A stretch of DNA of 64,000 nt from contig NZ_CP020104.1 of NCBI RefSeq assembly GCF_002056795.1, forward strand, positions 3,297,001 to 3,361,000, in the 5' to 3' direction. Both the position numbers and the translations under genes were made by a program. The DNA is from Spirosoma aerolatum (GTDB taxonomy: Bacteria; Bacteroidota; Bacteroidia; Cytophagales; Spirosomataceae). Below the pieces are notes generated by a model. The model did no database searches, was not told the origin of the DNA, and worked only from the letters and a program-made list of their open reading frames with translations. The number at the start of each line of letters is the position of its first letter. Within the stretch, counting starts at the first letter, position 1. Positions 62,411 to 64,000 of this stretch are shown one piece after another.

Positions 62411-64000
62411 CTATTGGTTAAGGAGCTTTGGGTTTTTAGAAGACGGTCCTGGAATGCCCGGTCCGTTTTGCGTACGCGGTAACCCTTGTTTGATGTCGTT
62501 GAGGCTTGGAGCATCCAGATTACTTTCTTCTACTTTATTCAGGGTTACCAGTACAGGTTGCCGGGCCGCTTTGAGGTAGAGCGCAAACAGTTGCTTATCC
62601 CGGCGACCCCATAATGTATGGAGCGTCAGGACCATCAGCGAAACGGCACTCTTACCGACCAAATGCAGGGGAATCGAACTACTGACCAGTGGGGGTAATT
62701 CCAGAATGATCTTATCGAATCGGGTCACAATCATGGCATCATCGCCCGTCAGCAGGTCTTCGGGTTCACGGACGTTCATGAAGTTAGGGTGTAGTTCATA
62801 GGGAAAGAAATGAATACCTTCCTGTTCGAACTTCTGGTCCGTATTGGTCAATTGCGGATAATAGTACGCGACCTGCTCACCCGATTCCGCATAGATACGG
62901 GCCAGCCCGTGGGCAAACCAGGTTTTACCCTGTTTGCTGCGCGTACTGAACAGGGTGATGATGGGTGGATACGATGGATTGCTTCGTTGCTCAATGGTAA
63001 TGTTGATGGCATTGGCCAGTTGTTCAAACATACTGGTAGCCGCCCGACTGGCTTTTGAGTTGGCCGCGAATTTTTTGACAGTGGGAAACAGGGCGATGAT
63101 TGGGCTGCCAAGGCGTTGTTCGGCCTGCGACAGCGAATTGATCCGTTTATCGGCCCAGGCACGGAAAGCTGCCAGCAATAAGGCAATGACCAGCCCCGCC
63201 CCCGCAGCAATGGCCATAAAGAGCAACTTCTTAGGGGCCTGGGGGGTTAGCGGAAAAACAGGTGGATCAAGGACCGATAAAGCCCCTTTCAGCGAAATAT
63301 CCTGATTATGCGTTTGGGCTTCGTTCAGCGATTGAACCAGGGCAAGGTATTCTTTTTCCGCTACATCCAGATCGCGGGTTAGTTGCCGTTGTTCCGATTC
63401 CAGCGGTGGGTAGGCCGACGATTCAGCCTGGTATTCATCCAGTCGTTTTTTAACGATGTCCATCCGGGCAGCCGCTCCTTCGTATTCCAGCACTTTGTCC
63501 AGCCATTCGTTCACCAGTTTGAGTTTAGGGACGGATTCGGCCGTGTTGTCGGCGGCAAAATAGTTCTGGGCAATCTGTTTCAGTTCATTCGAAAGCTGAT
63601 TGATTTTAGCCTGATGCGCGTCCAGTACGGATTGGGGTTGGCCATTGGTACGGGCATTGATCAACTGAGATTCAGCCGCCGTCAGTTCGGCTTGTTTGTC
63701 CGTTAATTGGGTATTTATCTTTAACAAGTTACCTCCCCCTGACATCCGCTGGTTGAGGGCATCCATAGCGGCTTTGGCTCCTTTTGTAGCCATTACCTCC
63801 TTATTATATTCATCGACCAGTGCTTCTCTTGTGGTTGAGCGAGTCTTTATTTCGTCTTCAAAATTGAGGACATTATGGGCTACATTGAACGCTCTTAGCT
63901 TGGATTCTGCCTGATCCAGCTTTTGCTTGGCGGCCTTAACATTCGCTTCATAGTAGGTCAATACAGGTGCTGTTTCGCCCCGTTTCAAGCTGGTATACCG
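62411..64000 (-). CDS. Wzz/GumC-type polysaccharide co-polymerase with degraded BY-kinase domain (5' end outside window)
   Basis: The frame is open to the window edge (base 64000), so the N-terminus is missing; the TTG at 63988 is not a credible start. About 530 residues are visible: long coiled coil (about the first 225), the Pro-rich motif DPPVFPLTPQAPKK, a membrane segment (LLFMAIAAGAGLVIALLLAA), then a cytoplasmic P-loop domain. Walker A-like FSTRSKQGKTWF is kept. The Walker A' acidic motif is absent (QVAYYYPQLTN), Walker B reads IILELPPL with Glu instead of Asp, and there is no C-terminal Tyr cluster. It should therefore set chain length and link to the export channel without tyrosine autokinase activity. 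Confidence 0.85.
   Translation of the reverse strand, partial: RYTSLKRGETAPVLTYYEANVKAAKQKLDQAESKLRAFNVAHNVLNFEDEIKTRSTTREALVDEYNKEVMATKGAKAAMDALNQRMSGGGNLLKINTQLTDKQAELTAAESQLINARTNGQPQSVLDAHQAKINQLSNELKQIAQNYFAADNTAESVPKLKLVNEWLDKVLEYEGAAARMDIVKKRLDEYQAESSAYPPLESEQRQLTRDLDVAEKEYLALVQSLNEAQTHNQDISLKGALSVLDPPVFPLTPQAPKKLLFMAIAAGAGLVIALLLAAFRAWADKRINSLSQAEQRLGSPIIALFPTVKKFAANSKASRAATSMFEQLANAINITIEQRSNPSYPPIITLFSTRSKQGKTWFAHGLARIYAESGEQVAYYYPQLTNTDQKFEQEGIHFFPYELHPNFMNVREPEDLLTGDDAMIVTRFDKIILELPPLVSSSIPLHLVGKSAVSLMVLTLHTLWGRRDKQLFALYLKAARQPVLVTLNKVEESNLDAPSLNDIKQGLPRTQNGPGIPGPSSKNPKLLNQ

Overview
The window reads as the chromosome of a Bacteroidota member of the Cytophagales type, closest in character to Spirosoma and relatives. 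The clues are type IX secretion sorting domains of both type A (end of the protein at 39594) and type B (15405 and 54350), a 30S protein THX gene, genes lacking Shine-Dalgarno sequences, and several TAnnTTTG promoter elements. Genus assignment is inference. No rRNA, tRNA, insertion sequence or CRISPR array was seen.

Region 1 (1-9.65 kb) is the 3' part of a hybrid NRPS/PKS assembly line: A(partial)-PCP-KS-AT-ACP-aminotransferase, followed 3 bp later by C-A-PCP-TE. With no ketoreductase and an in-line aminotransferase, it should build a beta-amino acyl unit, condense it with a (possibly glycine-like) amino acid and release the product through the thioesterase. A stand-alone Sfp-type phosphopantetheinyl transferase lies at 16.5 kb.

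Region 2 (9.7-31.4 kb) is mainly surface polysaccharide. It has a membrane GT2 synthase fused to a degenerate GH26-like domain, a divergent lipoprotein glycosidase, a flippase, a type B T9SS cargo, GT1/GT2/GT4 transferases, an O-antigen-ligase-like protein and a sugar-phosphate transferase with a degenerate receiver domain. A small receiver protein next to it has Glu in place of the phospho-acceptor Asp. Set into this block is a + strand operon for periplasmic sugar oxidation (17.4-23.5 kb): PQQ-type dehydrogenase fused to cytochrome c, a Tat-exported TIM-barrel protein, a small Tat subunit and a GMC flavoprotein.

Region 3 (31.4-43.9 kb) holds a YfhO membrane protein, THX, a FIST-hybrid histidine kinase-Hpt signalling operon, a GT2 synthase and a large T9SS-secreted glycosidase with four CBM6-like modules made by an internal 768-bp duplication.

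Region 4 (44.2-53.5 kb) is the most unusual part. It is one tightly spaced operon encoding a CrtC-like lipocalin domain fused to a polyprenyl synthase, a lipase-maturation-factor-like membrane protein broken by an apparent frameshift, an FkbM methyltransferase, an MGDG-synthase-like glycosyltransferase and two sister cytochromes P450 that both lack the usual I-helix acid-alcohol pair. I read it as an undescribed glycosylated, oxidised terpenoid or terpenoid-lipid pathway.

Region 5 (53.5-64 kb, minus strand) is a second polysaccharide block: chain-length/export protein with a degraded kinase domain, flippase, fucosyltransferase, GT4, acyltransferase, GT2s and another type B T9SS cargo. Several genes are paralogues of region 2 genes, so the two blocks look like duplicated or parallel systems.
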